Below, in pieces: positions 17,262 to 27,000 of a stretch of DNA of 40,306 bases. The notes beneath the pieces were generated by a model. It was not told the DNA's origin and did no database searches. It saw nothing but the letters and a program-made list of their open reading frames with translations. The DNA is taken from NCBI GenBank assembly GCA_013043825.1, contig JABDNM010000170.1, forward strand, positions 1-40,306, read 5' to 3'. The translations under genes were made by a program, and so were the position numbers. This DNA comes from Flavobacteriaceae bacterium (lineage in GTDB: Bacteria; Bacteroidota; Bacteroidia; Flavobacteriales; Flavobacteriaceae). Positions within the stretch are counted from its first letter, which is position 1, and each line of letters starts with the position of its first letter.

Positions 17262-18282
17262 ATGCGCCATAATCTCCCAGTAGCTCCAAAAGAGTCTCAT
17301 GCATGTCCTGGGAATAATCAAGGTGGGTCACCATACGCAGTTTACCCTGACCCATGGAGCCAATCTTTACATTCTTTTGCTCCAAATCTTTCATAAATTT
17401 TGTCTCATCGATATGATCATCGAGATAAAAAATTACAATGTTCGTTTCGGTGGGCTCCACTTCTTTCACATACGATTGTCCTTTTAAAACCAAAGCAATT
17501 TCCAAAGCCCGTTGGTGATCTTCGGCCAATCGTTCTATGTGATGATCTAAGGCATATAGACCGGCAGCGGCCATATATCCTATCTGTCGCATTCCACCCC
17601 CCAATACTTTTCTAATTCGCATGGCTTTTTCCATGACCTCTTGCTTGCCTGCCAGGACCGTGCCAAGCGGAGCTCCCAAACCTTTGCTGAAGCATACCGA
17701 AATTGTATCGAATATTCGTCCGTAGCGAGTGGGATCCTCATTCTTCGCGACCAATGCATTCATGATTCGCGCCCCATCCAAATGATAACGCAACCCTTGC
17801 CGGTCACATAGATCACGAATGCGTTGCAATTCATCAAGTTCGTAGCAAGCACCTCCACCTTTATTGGTGGTGTTTTCAACACAAACCAGGGAAGTTAACG
17901 GACTATGATAAAAGTCGGGAGGATTGATGGCCTGCTCCACTTCGGAGGCGGTGATCATACCCCGGTCTCCACCAATGAGCTTACAGGAAACACCGCTGTT
18001 GAATGAAACTCCTCCACCTTCATAATTATATACGTGTGAGTATTCGTGGCAAATTAGCTGTTCCCCTGGCTGGGTATGCAACTTCACCGCGGCTTGATTG
18101 GCCATAGTCCCCGTTGGAAAAAATAAGGCCCGGTCCATTCCGAATAACTCGGCCACCCGCCGTTGTAACTCATTAACGGTTGGATCTTCACCGTATACGT
18201 CGTCTCCAACCTGGGCATTGGAAATAAATTCGAGCATCCCGGATGTAGGTTTAGTGACTGTGTCACTACGCAGATCGATCAT
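17260..18282 (-). CDS. ltaE: Low-specificity L-threonine aldolase
   Basis: MIDLRSDTVTKPTSGML, VGDDVYGEDPTVNELQ, HLDGARIMNA, SVCFSKGLGAPLGTVLAG. Confidence 0.9.
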   Translation of the reverse strand: MIDLRSDTVTKPTSGMLEFISNAQVGDDVYGEDPTVNELQRRVAELFGMDRALFFPTGTMANQAAVKLHTQPGEQLICHEYSHVYNYEGGGVSFNSGVSCKLIGGDRGMITASEVEQAINPPDFYHSPLTSLVCVENTTNKGGGACYELDELQRIRDLCDRQGLRYHLDGARIMNALVAKNEDPTRYGRIFDTISVCFSKGLGAPLGTVLAGKQEVMEKAMRIRKVLGGGMRQIGYMAAAGLYALDHHIERLAEDHQRALEIALVLKGQSYVKEVEPTETNIVIFYLDDHIDETKFMKDLEQKNVKIGSMGQGKLRMVTHLDYSQDMHETLLELLGDYGA

Positions 18283-18293
18283 ACTTTACGTTG

Positions 18294-18914
18294 CTACTTT
18301 AATTGTCTTCTCATTCCCACTTCATACTTTGCCAGTAGTTCATCCAACTTAGCATCCAACTTCACGACTTTGAGACTTTGGTTATGGTCGAAATTTAGAT
18401 TTCTTCCGTCGCTGGCGTTGCTAATATCAAACAAATTATACGATTTGGAAAAGGAATTTTCACCGTAAGTGAATTGATACTTTCGGAAACACGGTTCGGC
18501 TTTTTTCCTAAGCGCTGGTTTGCCGGTATAAGACTCAGATTTGTAATGTTTTACCTCCTCAACGATCAGATCGGAAACCTGGGAAATAAAATCGTCATAA
18601 ATACTTCCATCCTCCAATTCTACACTGTAATACAAACCACAATTGTCAATCTTTTTCAGGAAAGCCTGCCCTTCTTCCTGCCATACCATGTAGACTTCGT
18701 AATAGGTTCCCTTCGATGTACACATCGTATCGCCTATTTTAAACATCTCGATACGGCCGGAACAATATCGTGTAGCCGAAAAAAAACTGCTTACGCCCCG
18801 ATCGGTAAGTTTTTGCTTGAATTCCTGTGTAAGCTCATCGACATGTGCTTCATCATGCTGTCCCCAGGCTGTAAAGACGAGACAAAACATCAAGAGAAAG
18901 AATACATTTTTCAT
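18294..18914 (-). CDS. Secreted hypothetical protein
   Basis: Signal MKNVFFLLMFCLVFTAWGQ; no recognised family; start moved from 18935. Confidence 0.7.
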   Translation of the reverse strand: MKNVFFLLMFCLVFTAWGQHDEAHVDELTQEFKQKLTDRGVSSFFSATRYCSGRIEMFKIGDTMCTSKGTYYEVYMVWQEEGQAFLKKIDNCGLYYSVELEDGSIYDDFISQVSDLIVEEVKHYKSESYTGKPALRKKAEPCFRKYQFTYGENSFSKSYNLFDISNASDGRNLNFDHNQSLKVVKLDAKLDELLAKYEVGMRRQLK

Positions 18915-18968
18915 GGTGAGGTTTTTAATTAGCACTTGATTTTTATATTCTCATATCACCAGGAGTGA

Positions 18969-21377
18969 CTATTCAAAGATAGGACATTCAAAACTACCAA
19001 TTGGGCTGCCGTCCGGGATCTTTGGCGGTAGATTGAATTCGAATTTTAACGGGTCCTTTTCAAATTTTATTATCTCGCCCGCAAGCCATTGTGACCAGTC
19101 ATCGGGTTGTTGTAACAAATCCCGCTTCAACTCTTGTAGCGATCCCCTTGTCATTGCTTTAACCTGTGGAATCGACTCCTTGTTATTGTAAAGTTTCAAT
19201 AGGTGATTCAGGATGGTGAATTGGAGGGATTTTTGAACTTCCCGTTCATAATCCGATCCTCTTAAAGTTCGCTTCACTCGTGCGGTCAAAGGCTGCAAGA
19301 TATCTTTCAGGCCTAAGTTGGAAGGATCGATGGCATGTTGCTGTGTAAGTCGGTTCGCACGTTGAGGATGTAGTAAAAGCTTTAATGTCATATCTCCGGC
19401 AGTCTCTGCAGCACTCAAGGCATCGAAGGCAACACCCATTTTGGATTTAAACGATTCCCTCGTCCTTGGATAACCGTAGGCTCTGGGAGGAAATAGCTCC
19501 AACAATCGCCGTGGGATCGTTAGCGCATCCACATCCAGGGTTTGCAACGTGATGTCCAGAGCATTTTGCTGAATTTTCTTCGGGAGGTGTTCCTGAACGA
19601 TTCCTGTTTCTCCCTTCGAATAGTACGAATAATCCATACCGCCAACCAGTTTGATCGCCGCTTCGGTCTGGTAACGGTGGTAAAAGTACAAGGGTACGAA
19701 AACGTCTTCCAAAACCGAATAAGGCACGTTGGCTTGAATATTTTCTGCCGAAAAATTTTCAATGGCAACCTTCCGGATTCGTAGAACGTTCTTCAATTCT
19801 TCGGAAGCGCTAATTCCATTGTCCCACAAATGAGCAGAAACATGTGCTCCGCCCATGGCTCTCGCATCCGAATCTGAAATAAAACGTAATCCGTCGCTCT
19901 GTGCTTGCAGCAAGACCATTCGTAGATATAGTTCTTCATCGATATCCTGGTTGGTATTTCCGTAACTGTAAGCGACAGTCACCTTGTCCCAATCACCTAT
20001 ACCAGTTGCATATGCGTTTCCGAAGTCGATGGATTCATTTATAATTCGTAAAGCAGGATGCGGATAATCCATGACGCTCACCCGTCCCTTGGCGCTGGCT
20101 GCAAAATTGTGGGCAAATCCCAGGGTATGCCCTACTTCATGTGCAGAAAGCTGACGAATTCTAGCCAGGGCCATATCCAGCATAGGGCCATGGTTGTCGT
20201 CTCGTGAGGCAAAGGGTTTATTCATCAGGGCCTGCGCGATCATAAAATCCTGTCGTATTCGCAAACTACCCAGACTTACATGACCTTTAATGATCTCACC
20301 CGTTCTAGGATCGATCACAGTACCGCCATAACTCCATCCTCGGGTGGAACGGTGTACCCATTGAATCACATTATAACGTACATCCATAGGGTCTGCATCT
20401 TCCGGAAGCATTTTAACCTGAAACGCATCTATGTATCCAATAGCGTCAAAAGCCTGGTTCCACCAGCTCGCTCCTTCCAGCAAAGCAGATCGTACAGGCT
20501 CGGGGGTTCCGGGGTCTAGATAGTAAATTATAGGTTCTTTAGCCTCGCTTCGCTGGGCCAACGGGTTTTTTTTCTCGAGTCGATGGCGGGTGATGAACTT
20601 TTTTCGAATGGGTTCCCAAATAGGAGTGCTGTAATCCAGGTAGTCCAAGGAGTAGGATCCACTGTTGGGCATAAAGATCCTGGGGGAATAATTCTCATCC
20701 GGAAGTCGAACGAAACTATGATGCTGAATCACAGAAATAGTATTGGGGTTGGGAGCCACAGACTTTAAATTATTACCGGACGGTTCCCCGATAAACGTGA
20801 GTATGGCTTCAAACTCACTGTTTTCCGGAAACGATTTGGTGCGTTCCATCCAAAGCGCGTTTCGGGTCTTGTCCAATTTGAACGTACCTTCCTTGTTCGC
20901 TTTCAATCGTTGCGCAACCTGGTGGGCATCCAACAGTAGGAAAGGGGTTAGATCTATGATGTATTTGTCGCTTTGAGACTCTTTGATCTCAAATCCAAAA
21001 AGTACCGATCGGGCAAAAGCTTCGCTGATCGATTTCCGTTCCATCTCGTTGTTGGTGACTGCCCGGTATTTCATATTGGGTTGTAGGAGCAACAATTTAT
21101 TTCCGGCTTTTATAAATTTAACGATAGCCTGATCTCCCAGTTGTCCGCGATCCAATCCAATATCGTTGGAACCTAAACCAGTGCGCAGGGAATGCACATA
21201 GAGGAATTCGCTGTCGATCCTATTCTTGGGGACTTCCAAAAAGATGTTCCCCTCCCCTTCTGAATAATGAAAATTGAAAAACCCATTGAAGGCTTGGAGA
21301 TCGGATTTTTTGCTGAGGAATTGCCCGTGGGCGATCGCTGTTCCGAAGAACAAAAAGAGAAGTATTCGACATTTCAT
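18969..21377 (-). CDS. Zinc-dependent metalloprotease (DUF5117/DUF4953-type)
   Basis: Signal peptide; HEVGHTLGFAHNFAAS zinc-binding motif; large secreted protein layout. Confidence 0.85.
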   Translation of the reverse strand: MKCRILLFLFFGTAIAHGQFLSKKSDLQAFNGFFNFHYSEGEGNIFLEVPKNRIDSEFLYVHSLRTGLGSNDIGLDRGQLGDQAIVKFIKAGNKLLLLQPNMKYRAVTNNEMERKSISEAFARSVLFGFEIKESQSDKYIIDLTPFLLLDAHQVAQRLKANKEGTFKLDKTRNALWMERTKSFPENSEFEAILTFIGEPSGNNLKSVAPNPNTISVIQHHSFVRLPDENYSPRIFMPNSGSYSLDYLDYSTPIWEPIRKKFITRHRLEKKNPLAQRSEAKEPIIYYLDPGTPEPVRSALLEGASWWNQAFDAIGYIDAFQVKMLPEDADPMDVRYNVIQWVHRSTRGWSYGGTVIDPRTGEIIKGHVSLGSLRIRQDFMIAQALMNKPFASRDDNHGPMLDMALARIRQLSAHEVGHTLGFAHNFAASAKGRVSVMDYPHPALRIINESIDFGNAYATGIGDWDKVTVAYSYGNTNQDIDEELYLRMVLLQAQSDGLRFISDSDARAMGGAHVSAHLWDNGISASEELKNVLRIRKVAIENFSAENIQANVPYSVLEDVFVPLYFYHRYQTEAAIKLVGGMDYSYYSKGETGIVQEHLPKKIQQNALDITLQTLDVDALTIPRRLLELFPPRAYGYPRTRESFKSKMGVAFDALSAAETAGDMTLKLLLHPQRANRLTQQHAIDPSNLGLKDILQPLTARVKRTLRGSDYEREVQKSLQFTILNHLLKLYNNKESIPQVKAMTRGSLQELKRDLLQQPDDWSQWLAGEIIKFEKDPLKFEFNLPPKIPDGSPIGSFECPIFE

Positions 21378-21478
21378 AACGCGCCGGTAATAGTCACAAC
21401 GCCTAATCTACTAAATAATCTTTAAAATTATTTCAGCTTGAAAAGTTTAATTCTATTTTTACTAAAAATTACTACTCG

Positions 21479-22586
21479 ATGATTACCACAGATCAATTGA
21501 AAGTTCTAAGAGATCGCCTGGATGCGTTAAGGAGGTATCTTTGACGTTGATGGCAAACAAATAGAGATCACCAACGACGAAGAGAAGACCTTCGATCCCA
21601 ATTTCTGGAACAATCCCAAGGAGGCGGAAGCTTTCATGAAACAACTTCGCAACAAGAAGAAATGGATCGAGGACTATGAAAAAGCAGTGAACCTCACCGA
21701 CGATGCTGAAGTGATCCTGGAATTCTTCAAGGAGGGCGAAGGAGAAGCGGCCAATGTTGAAAAAAGATACGAACAAGCCCTGGATTCCATTGAGGCGCTC
21801 GAATTCAGAAACATGCTTAGCGAGGAAGGCGACGATCTTTCCGCAGTACTTCAAATCACAGCCGGTGCAGGCGGTACCGAAAGTTGCGACTGGGCACAAA
21901 TGCTCATGCGAATGTATCTTATGTGGGCCGAGAAGAACGGCTTCAAAGTCACCGAGCTCAACTTTCAGGCGGGTGATGTGGCAGGCGTAAAGACCGTCAC
22001 TTTGGAAATAGAAGGGGAATTCGCTTTTGGCTGGTTGAAAAGTGAGAACGGAGTCCATCGCCTCGTGCGTATATCCCCATTCGATAGTAATGCCAAGCGG
22101 CATACCAGTTTTGCCAGTGTTTATGTGTATCCCCTGGCCGATGAGAGCATCGAGATCGATATCAACCCAGCCGAAATTTCATGGGATTTTGCCCGATCTA
22201 GCGGCGCAGGCGGTCAAAATGTGAATAAGGTGGAGACCAAGGCTATACTCACACACCATCCCAGCGGGATCGTGATCCATAATTCGGAAACACGATCGCA
22301 ACTTGAAAACCGGGAGAAAGCCATGCAAATGCTTAAATCTCAATTGTACGAGATCGAATTACGCAAACAACAGGCCCAGAGAGATGCTATAGAAGATAGC
22401 AAAATGGCCATTGAATGGGGGTCGCAAATTCGGAATTACGTCCTGCACCCTTACAAATTGGTAAAGGACGTTCGCACCGGTCACGAAACTGGAAACACAG
22501 ATGCAGTGCTGGATGGAGATATCAATGAATTTCTCAAGGCCTACTTGATGATGACAGGTCAAGGAGAAACAACTAACGAGTTATAA
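21479..22586 (+). CDS. prfB: Peptide chain release factor 2 with +1 programmed frameshift: join(21479..21541,21543..22586)
   Basis: ATG ATT ACC ... TTA AGG AGG TAT CTT TGA C; the +1 frame then runs into GAGGTES and GAGGQNVNKVETK RF2 motifs. Confidence 0.93.
21530..21545 (+). promoter_or_regulatory. RF2 autoregulatory frameshift site (SD-like AGGAGG + TAT CTT TGA C)
   Basis: AGGAGGTATCTTTGAC, closely matching the classic prfB recoding site. Confidence 0.93.
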
Positions 22587-22590
22587 GAGC

Positions 22591-23118
22591 ATGGGCTTCC
22601 TCGAAACACTGAAACTGAAGCAACACTTGCACATAAAGTTGCCTGGGGAGGTGAAAGAATTTTCACAGAAACTTCGAAGCCAGGTAGACCCTCGAAAGGT
22701 TGATATAATTTCAGAATCGCTGGAAGTCTATGAATCCAGCGACAAGGAATTTGCTGGTAGCGTAGGTGCCGATAACTTTATTCTTAAGAAAAGACGCAAA
22801 CTCTTCGATATAAGTTTGAGCCCGGCCCTTGCCAGCGGAACTTTTGTACAGGAGGACCGGCACATCAAGATCGAGGCTTCAATAACCAGCTTTCGAAGTA
22901 GGATGTACATTTTATACGGAGCACTTCTATTCCTGATCCTCTCCTTCTTTTACCTTGATCTTATGACAGATGACGGTGGAACGCAAGCTCCCGTCATCTA
23001 CATTTCAGTTTTTACTTCCTGGGGGCTTTTGGTACTCGTACCTTACTTCCTCATGCGCAGGAATACGAATAGACTTAAGAAGAACCTGGCGCTATTGCTT
23101 CATGAAATCACAGCTTAA
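22591..23118 (+). CDS. Hypothetical membrane protein
   Basis: Open frame with two TM segments, ATG 4 bp after the prfB stop. Confidence 0.7.
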   Translation: MGFLETLKLKQHLHIKLPGEVKEFSQKLRSQVDPRKVDIISESLEVYESSDKEFAGSVGADNFILKKRRKLFDISLSPALASGTFVQEDRHIKIEASITSFRSRMYILYGALLFLILSFFYLDLMTDDGGTQAPVIYISVFTSWGLLVLVPYFLMRRNTNRLKKNLALLLHEITA

Positions 23119-23132
23119 ATCAAATTGGGACT

Positions 23133-23753
23133 ATGAACAAATCTATTTCGACAATAATTTTTGATCTCGGTGGCGTACTTATCGACTGGAGTCCGGAGTA
23201 TGTATTTTACGATGAGTTTAATGGTGACCGGGAGAAAATGAAGTGGTTTTTGAATACAGTCTGTGCCTGGGATTGGAATGAGAATCAGGATGCCGGATAT
23301 CCTCTTGCCAGCGCAACGGAAGAGCGGATCGCACTTTTCCCGGAATACGAGTCCCTCATCAATATGTACTATGGCCGTTGGGAGGAGATGCTGGGACATA
23401 CCCATCTTGAAACCCTGGAAATTTTAAAACAATTAGTGGAAAATCCGCATTATCGTTTGCTAGCTCTAACAAATTGGAGCGGCGAGACCTGGCCGAAAGC
23501 AATTGCCAAATTTTCCTGGCTGCAATGGTTCGAGGGTATCCTGGTGAGCGGAAATGAAGGTACTCGCAAGCCATACCCGGAGATCTATGAACTCTTGATC
23601 GATCGATTCAATGTGGACAGGGAGGCCTCGTTGTTCATTGACGACAGCTTGCGAAACATCGAAGGTAGTGAAGCGGTTGGACTAAAGGGAATCCATTTTT
23701 CAAATGCAGATTCACTGCGCAACAGTCTCATTGATTTCGGGATAAAACTGTAA
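23133..23753 (+). CDS. HAD family hydrolase/phosphatase
   Basis: IIFDLGGVLIDWSP, ALTNWS, KPYPEIYELLIDRF, SLFIDDSLRNIEGSEAVGLKGIHF. Confidence 0.9.
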   Translation: MNKSISTIIFDLGGVLIDWSPEYVFYDEFNGDREKMKWFLNTVCAWDWNENQDAGYPLASATEERIALFPEYESLINMYYGRWEEMLGHTHLETLEILKQLVENPHYRLLALTNWSGETWPKAIAKFSWLQWFEGILVSGNEGTRKPYPEIYELLIDRFNVDREASLFIDDSLRNIEGSEAVGLKGIHFSNADSLRNSLIDFGIKL

Positions 23754-23762
23754 TTTAACTCA

Positions 23763-24263
23763 ATGGAATTTATTCAACACACAATTGAATGGTGTCGTGG
23801 TGAGATCTTCGAGGGAAAACTGAGTATTCTTTTTGGAATAGTGATCTTACTGGCAAGCCTTGGTTATTGGAAATTTGGTTCTACCGATGCCGCAAAGGCG
23901 ATGTTTGTGCCCTTGCTGATGGTTGCCTTGTTGTCGATTGCCATAGGTGCTTATCTTATTCAGGCCAATTCTAAGAGAATTACTCACTATACCGAACAAT
24001 TTGAGCAAACACCCGCCGAATTTATTTTATCGGAACAAGAACGAACGGCTGCCTTTATTAAATGGTATCCGTATACCCAGTACATTTTATTCGGTTTAGG
24101 GATCCTTGCCATGCTTTGCCTCATTCTTAGTAATAAACCCCTGCTCCGCGCCATCGGTATTGCCCTGTTGCTGCTGGTTCTATATATGTTCACGCTGGAT
24201 CACTTCTCTGAAGAAAGAGCGTACAAGTATCGACGAGAAATAACGAAGCAACTTGAGTCTTAA
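23763..24263 (+). CDS. Hypothetical membrane protein
   Basis: Several hydrophobic segments; stop overlaps the next start at 24263. Confidence 0.65.
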   Translation: MEFIQHTIEWCRGEIFEGKLSILFGIVILLASLGYWKFGSTDAAKAMFVPLLMVALLSIAIGAYLIQANSKRITHYTEQFEQTPAEFILSEQERTAAFIKWYPYTQYILFGLGILAMLCLILSNKPLLRAIGIALLLLVLYMFTLDHFSEERAYKYRREITKQLES

Positions 24264-25396
24264 TGGATATTACATTACCTATAGAGAGCTTACTAACTAT
24301 TGTAGTGGACAGCATTGGAGTTGTACTCGCTATCTTGCTGGGCATTTTATTGATCATCGGGAAGAATGCCTCAAAAAGATCGGCACGTTTACTCGGTATA
24401 CTATTATTGGTCTGCGGGCTTACCCTTGCCAACGATATGCTACTCACAACCGGAATTAGCAATCGATTCCCTTCTCTTTACTTCATACCCATTAATTTTA
24501 GTCTGGCCATTGGCCCTTTATTTTATTTCTTCGTTAGATCCAAGTTTGCCTTAACTTCGGATTGGAAGAAATTTGATTTCCTTCATTTCGTCTTGCCTGG
24601 AATCCAATTCCTGGTTTACCTGGGAATTGGGTTTAGCTCTCCGGGATTCAAATCCTATATACGAGAGGACTCCGGCTTCCCGCTTTACCTAGATATTGAA
24701 TCTCTTCTTATTCCTTTCTTATTGATGTTGTATGCATTGTTGACAAGGAATTTATTGGCCAAACACAAAAATGTGGCCTACTTCTGGTCGAAAGATCTTT
24801 TGAAGTGGATGTTCAGTTTCTCCAAAGGTTTGCTCCTTCTTTCCCTGGTCGAAGTGCTTAGTTTAGTCGTCTCTGTGTATTCTGAAGATTTTGGCTTCGT
24901 AAGTACTTTTTCAATTTTCAGGAGTTTGTTTTTCACAGGTTTCGTGTATTGGGTAGTACTGAACGGATTCAAGCAACATTTCGTCACTTATGTCTACGCT
25001 TCTAGACCTGAGCTGCTCGATGATGCTGTTACACCCCTGGAATCTGAATATTTATTGGACGAAATAAGGAATCTTATGGTAACGGAGAAGTTATTCCTTA
25101 ATCCTGATCTAAATCTAAATCTGCTTGCAGCATATATGGGTAAAACGGAAAAGAAGACAGCTCGTATAATCGTCTCTGGAACCGGCTCCAATTTCAGCAC
25201 CTTTATTAACAACTTCAGGGTAGAAGAGTTTAAAAAACGCATCGAGCAAGGGGATCATTTCTATATGAGTTTGATCAGTATTGCTTACAGCTGTGGTTTT
25301 GATTCGAAATCGAATTTCACCCGTATATTTAAACAAATAACAGGGGAAGCAGCAATAGATTATGCCGGTCAGTATCACGGATCGGATCGAAAATGA
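24263..25396 (+). CDS. Membrane-embedded AraC-type HTH regulator (N-terminal multi-TM)
   Basis: Hydrophobic N-terminus, C-term LNLLAAYMGKTEKKTARIIVSGTGSNFSTFINNFRVEEFKKRI...ISIAYSCGFDSKSNFTRIFKQITG. Confidence 0.85.
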   Translation: MDITLPIESLLTIVVDSIGVVLAILLGILLIIGKNASKRSARLLGILLLVCGLTLANDMLLTTGISNRFPSLYFIPINFSLAIGPLFYFFVRSKFALTSDWKKFDFLHFVLPGIQFLVYLGIGFSSPGFKSYIREDSGFPLYLDIESLLIPFLLMLYALLTRNLLAKHKNVAYFWSKDLLKWMFSFSKGLLLLSLVEVLSLVVSVYSEDFGFVSTFSIFRSLFFTGFVYWVVLNGFKQHFVTYVYASRPELLDDAVTPLESEYLLDEIRNLMVTEKLFLNPDLNLNLLAAYMGKTEKKTARIIVSGTGSNFSTFINNFRVEEFKKRIEQGDHFYMSLISIAYSCGFDSKSNFTRIFKQITGEAAIDYAGQYHGSDRK

Positions 25397-25460
25397 TCCC
25401 ATTTTAACCGCCATCAATTTACTATCTTGCCATTGAGCTTCAGCAATACCTATATACCTT

Positions 25461-25940
25461 ATGAAAGCAGCCACCCTGGCACAACTTAAACAAGAATTGA
25501 AATTTCGTTCTTCAGAAGATCTGGAAGCGTTATGCCTTCGACTCGCACGATTTAAAAAGGAGAACAAGGAATTACTCACCTACTTGCTCTTCGAGGCGGA
25601 AGATGAAGCTGCATATACTGAACATATAAAGGAATTCATCTCCCAACGATTTGAGGAGATCAACACCGACAGTTTTTACTACATCAAGAAAAGTGTTCGT
25701 AAGATCCTCCGGGAGACCAAGAAGTTCATTCGTTATTCACCCGTAAAAGAAACAGAAGTAGAATTACTGCTCCACTTCTGTTACGAATTGTGGGAGTTCA
25801 AACCTTCCATTCGAGCAAATACCACTTTGATGAACCTCTACGGAAGACAAATAGCACTGGTGCGAAAGAAGGTAGGCACACTGCATGAGGATCTGCAATT
25901 CGACTATATGTTAGAAATTGAAAATTTACCTTTAAACTGA
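25461..25940 (+). CDS. Hypothetical protein
   Basis: Open frame with clean start and stop; helical, charged. Confidence 0.7.
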   Translation: MKAATLAQLKQELKFRSSEDLEALCLRLARFKKENKELLTYLLFEAEDEAAYTEHIKEFISQRFEEINTDSFYYIKKSVRKILRETKKFIRYSPVKETEVELLLHFCYELWEFKPSIRANTTLMNLYGRQIALVRKKVGTLHEDLQFDYMLEIENLPLN

Positions 25941-25946
25941 ACAAAT

Positions 25947-26573
25947 ATGAAACACATTAAGAAATTTCAGGAGTTAGGTATTATTGTACTAATACTATTG
26001 CTCAATACCTATAATTTGTTTGGCCAAGAACCCTCGGAAGTTAGAAAGCTTGCTGTGGAATCCAATCATTCGTCCTTACTTTTTTCGGTACCAATTTCCA
26101 ACGGCATTACTCGGATCACCGGGAAATTCAATGACTATTCGATCACGATGATGTACGACGAAAACGACCTGAGCACGACCACGATCGAAGCCGTGATCCA
26201 GGTGGCAAGTATCGATACTGGAATAGCAGACCGAGACCAACATTTATTGAGTGTCGATTTTTTTGATGCGACGACCTATCCTACCATAACGTTCCGTAGT
26301 AAAACCATTACGCCCAACGAAAAAGGATTTGTTGCGACTGGTGATTTCACCATGCGTGGGATAACTAAAGAATTAGCCATTCCCTTCGTAACTACGGGCA
26401 AGGACGGGAAAAATACATTTGGATTTACGGCCCGGCTCACACTCAACCGTATGGATCATGGTGTAGGCAGTGGTTTCAAACACGATTCAATGGAAAACTT
26501 CCTGGGAGAAGAAATAGGCGTTGAGATCGATTTTTGGACAAAAAAATGGAAACCAAGGAAGCTGAAAGAATGA
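25947..26573 (+). CDS. YceI family protein
   Basis: SNHSSLLFSVPISNGITRITGKFNDY...VDFFDATTYPTITFRSKTI...GDFTMRGITKELAIPF. Confidence 0.9.
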   Translation: MKHIKKFQELGIIVLILLLNTYNLFGQEPSEVRKLAVESNHSSLLFSVPISNGITRITGKFNDYSITMMYDENDLSTTTIEAVIQVASIDTGIADRDQHLLSVDFFDATTYPTITFRSKTITPNEKGFVATGDFTMRGITKELAIPFVTTGKDGKNTFGFTARLTLNRMDHGVGSGFKHDSMENFLGEEIGVEIDFWTKKWKPRKLKE

Positions 26574-26911
26574 TCGTTGTCTATCACAATCCAGATTGCT
26601 CAAAATCCAATGCTTGTCTCAACTTTATGGAGACATCAAAGCATGATTTTAAATTGGTAAAATACATGGACGAACCATTGACCGAGAAAAAATTGCGGAA
26701 AATCCTTGAGCTATTAGATTTCGAGCCTTTAGAACTGGTTCGAACAAATGAATTGATCTGGCAGCAGAAGTATGCCACCAAGAATTTAAGCGATACCGAA
26801 ATAATTCATGCCATGCTCACCTACCCCGATCTCATGCAGCGACCCATCGTAATAAACGGGGACAAGGCAGTAATTGGAAGACCTCCGGAACGAGTTTTGG
26901 ACATACTATAG
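26570..26911 (+). CDS. ArsC/Spx family (arsenate reductase-like) thioredoxin-fold protein
   Basis: MIVVYHNPDCSKSNACLNF; RPIVINGDKAVIGRPPE; start overlaps the YceI stop (ATGA); ORF-track starts upstream at 26534. Confidence 0.8.
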   Translation: MIVVYHNPDCSKSNACLNFMETSKHDFKLVKYMDEPLTEKKLRKILELLDFEPLELVRTNELIWQQKYATKNLSDTEIIHAMLTYPDLMQRPIVINGDKAVIGRPPERVLDIL

Positions 26912-26969
26912 TTTTTTTTAAGCCTTCTTCATTTAACAATTTATTGGCATCATTGATATCTGACTTGAT

Positions 26970-26977
26970 TATTTTCG
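26970..26977 (+). promoter_or_regulatory. Bacteroidetes-type -7 box TATTTTCG
   Basis: TAnnTTYG-like element 24 bp upstream of the ATG at 27001. Confidence 0.35.
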
Positions 26978-27000
26978 TAATCAAATCTGAACTTTTTTCA

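Noticed and set aside
21483-22103. 206-aa minus-strand ORF opposite prfB
   Set aside because: Lies wholly antisense to the strongly supported RF2 coding sequence; the protein has no recognisable domain.
26570-26911. Arsenic resistance operon suggested by the ArsC-like protein
   Set aside because: No arsR, arsB/acr3 or other ars genes nearby; a general ArsC/Spx-family protein beside YceI is more likely.
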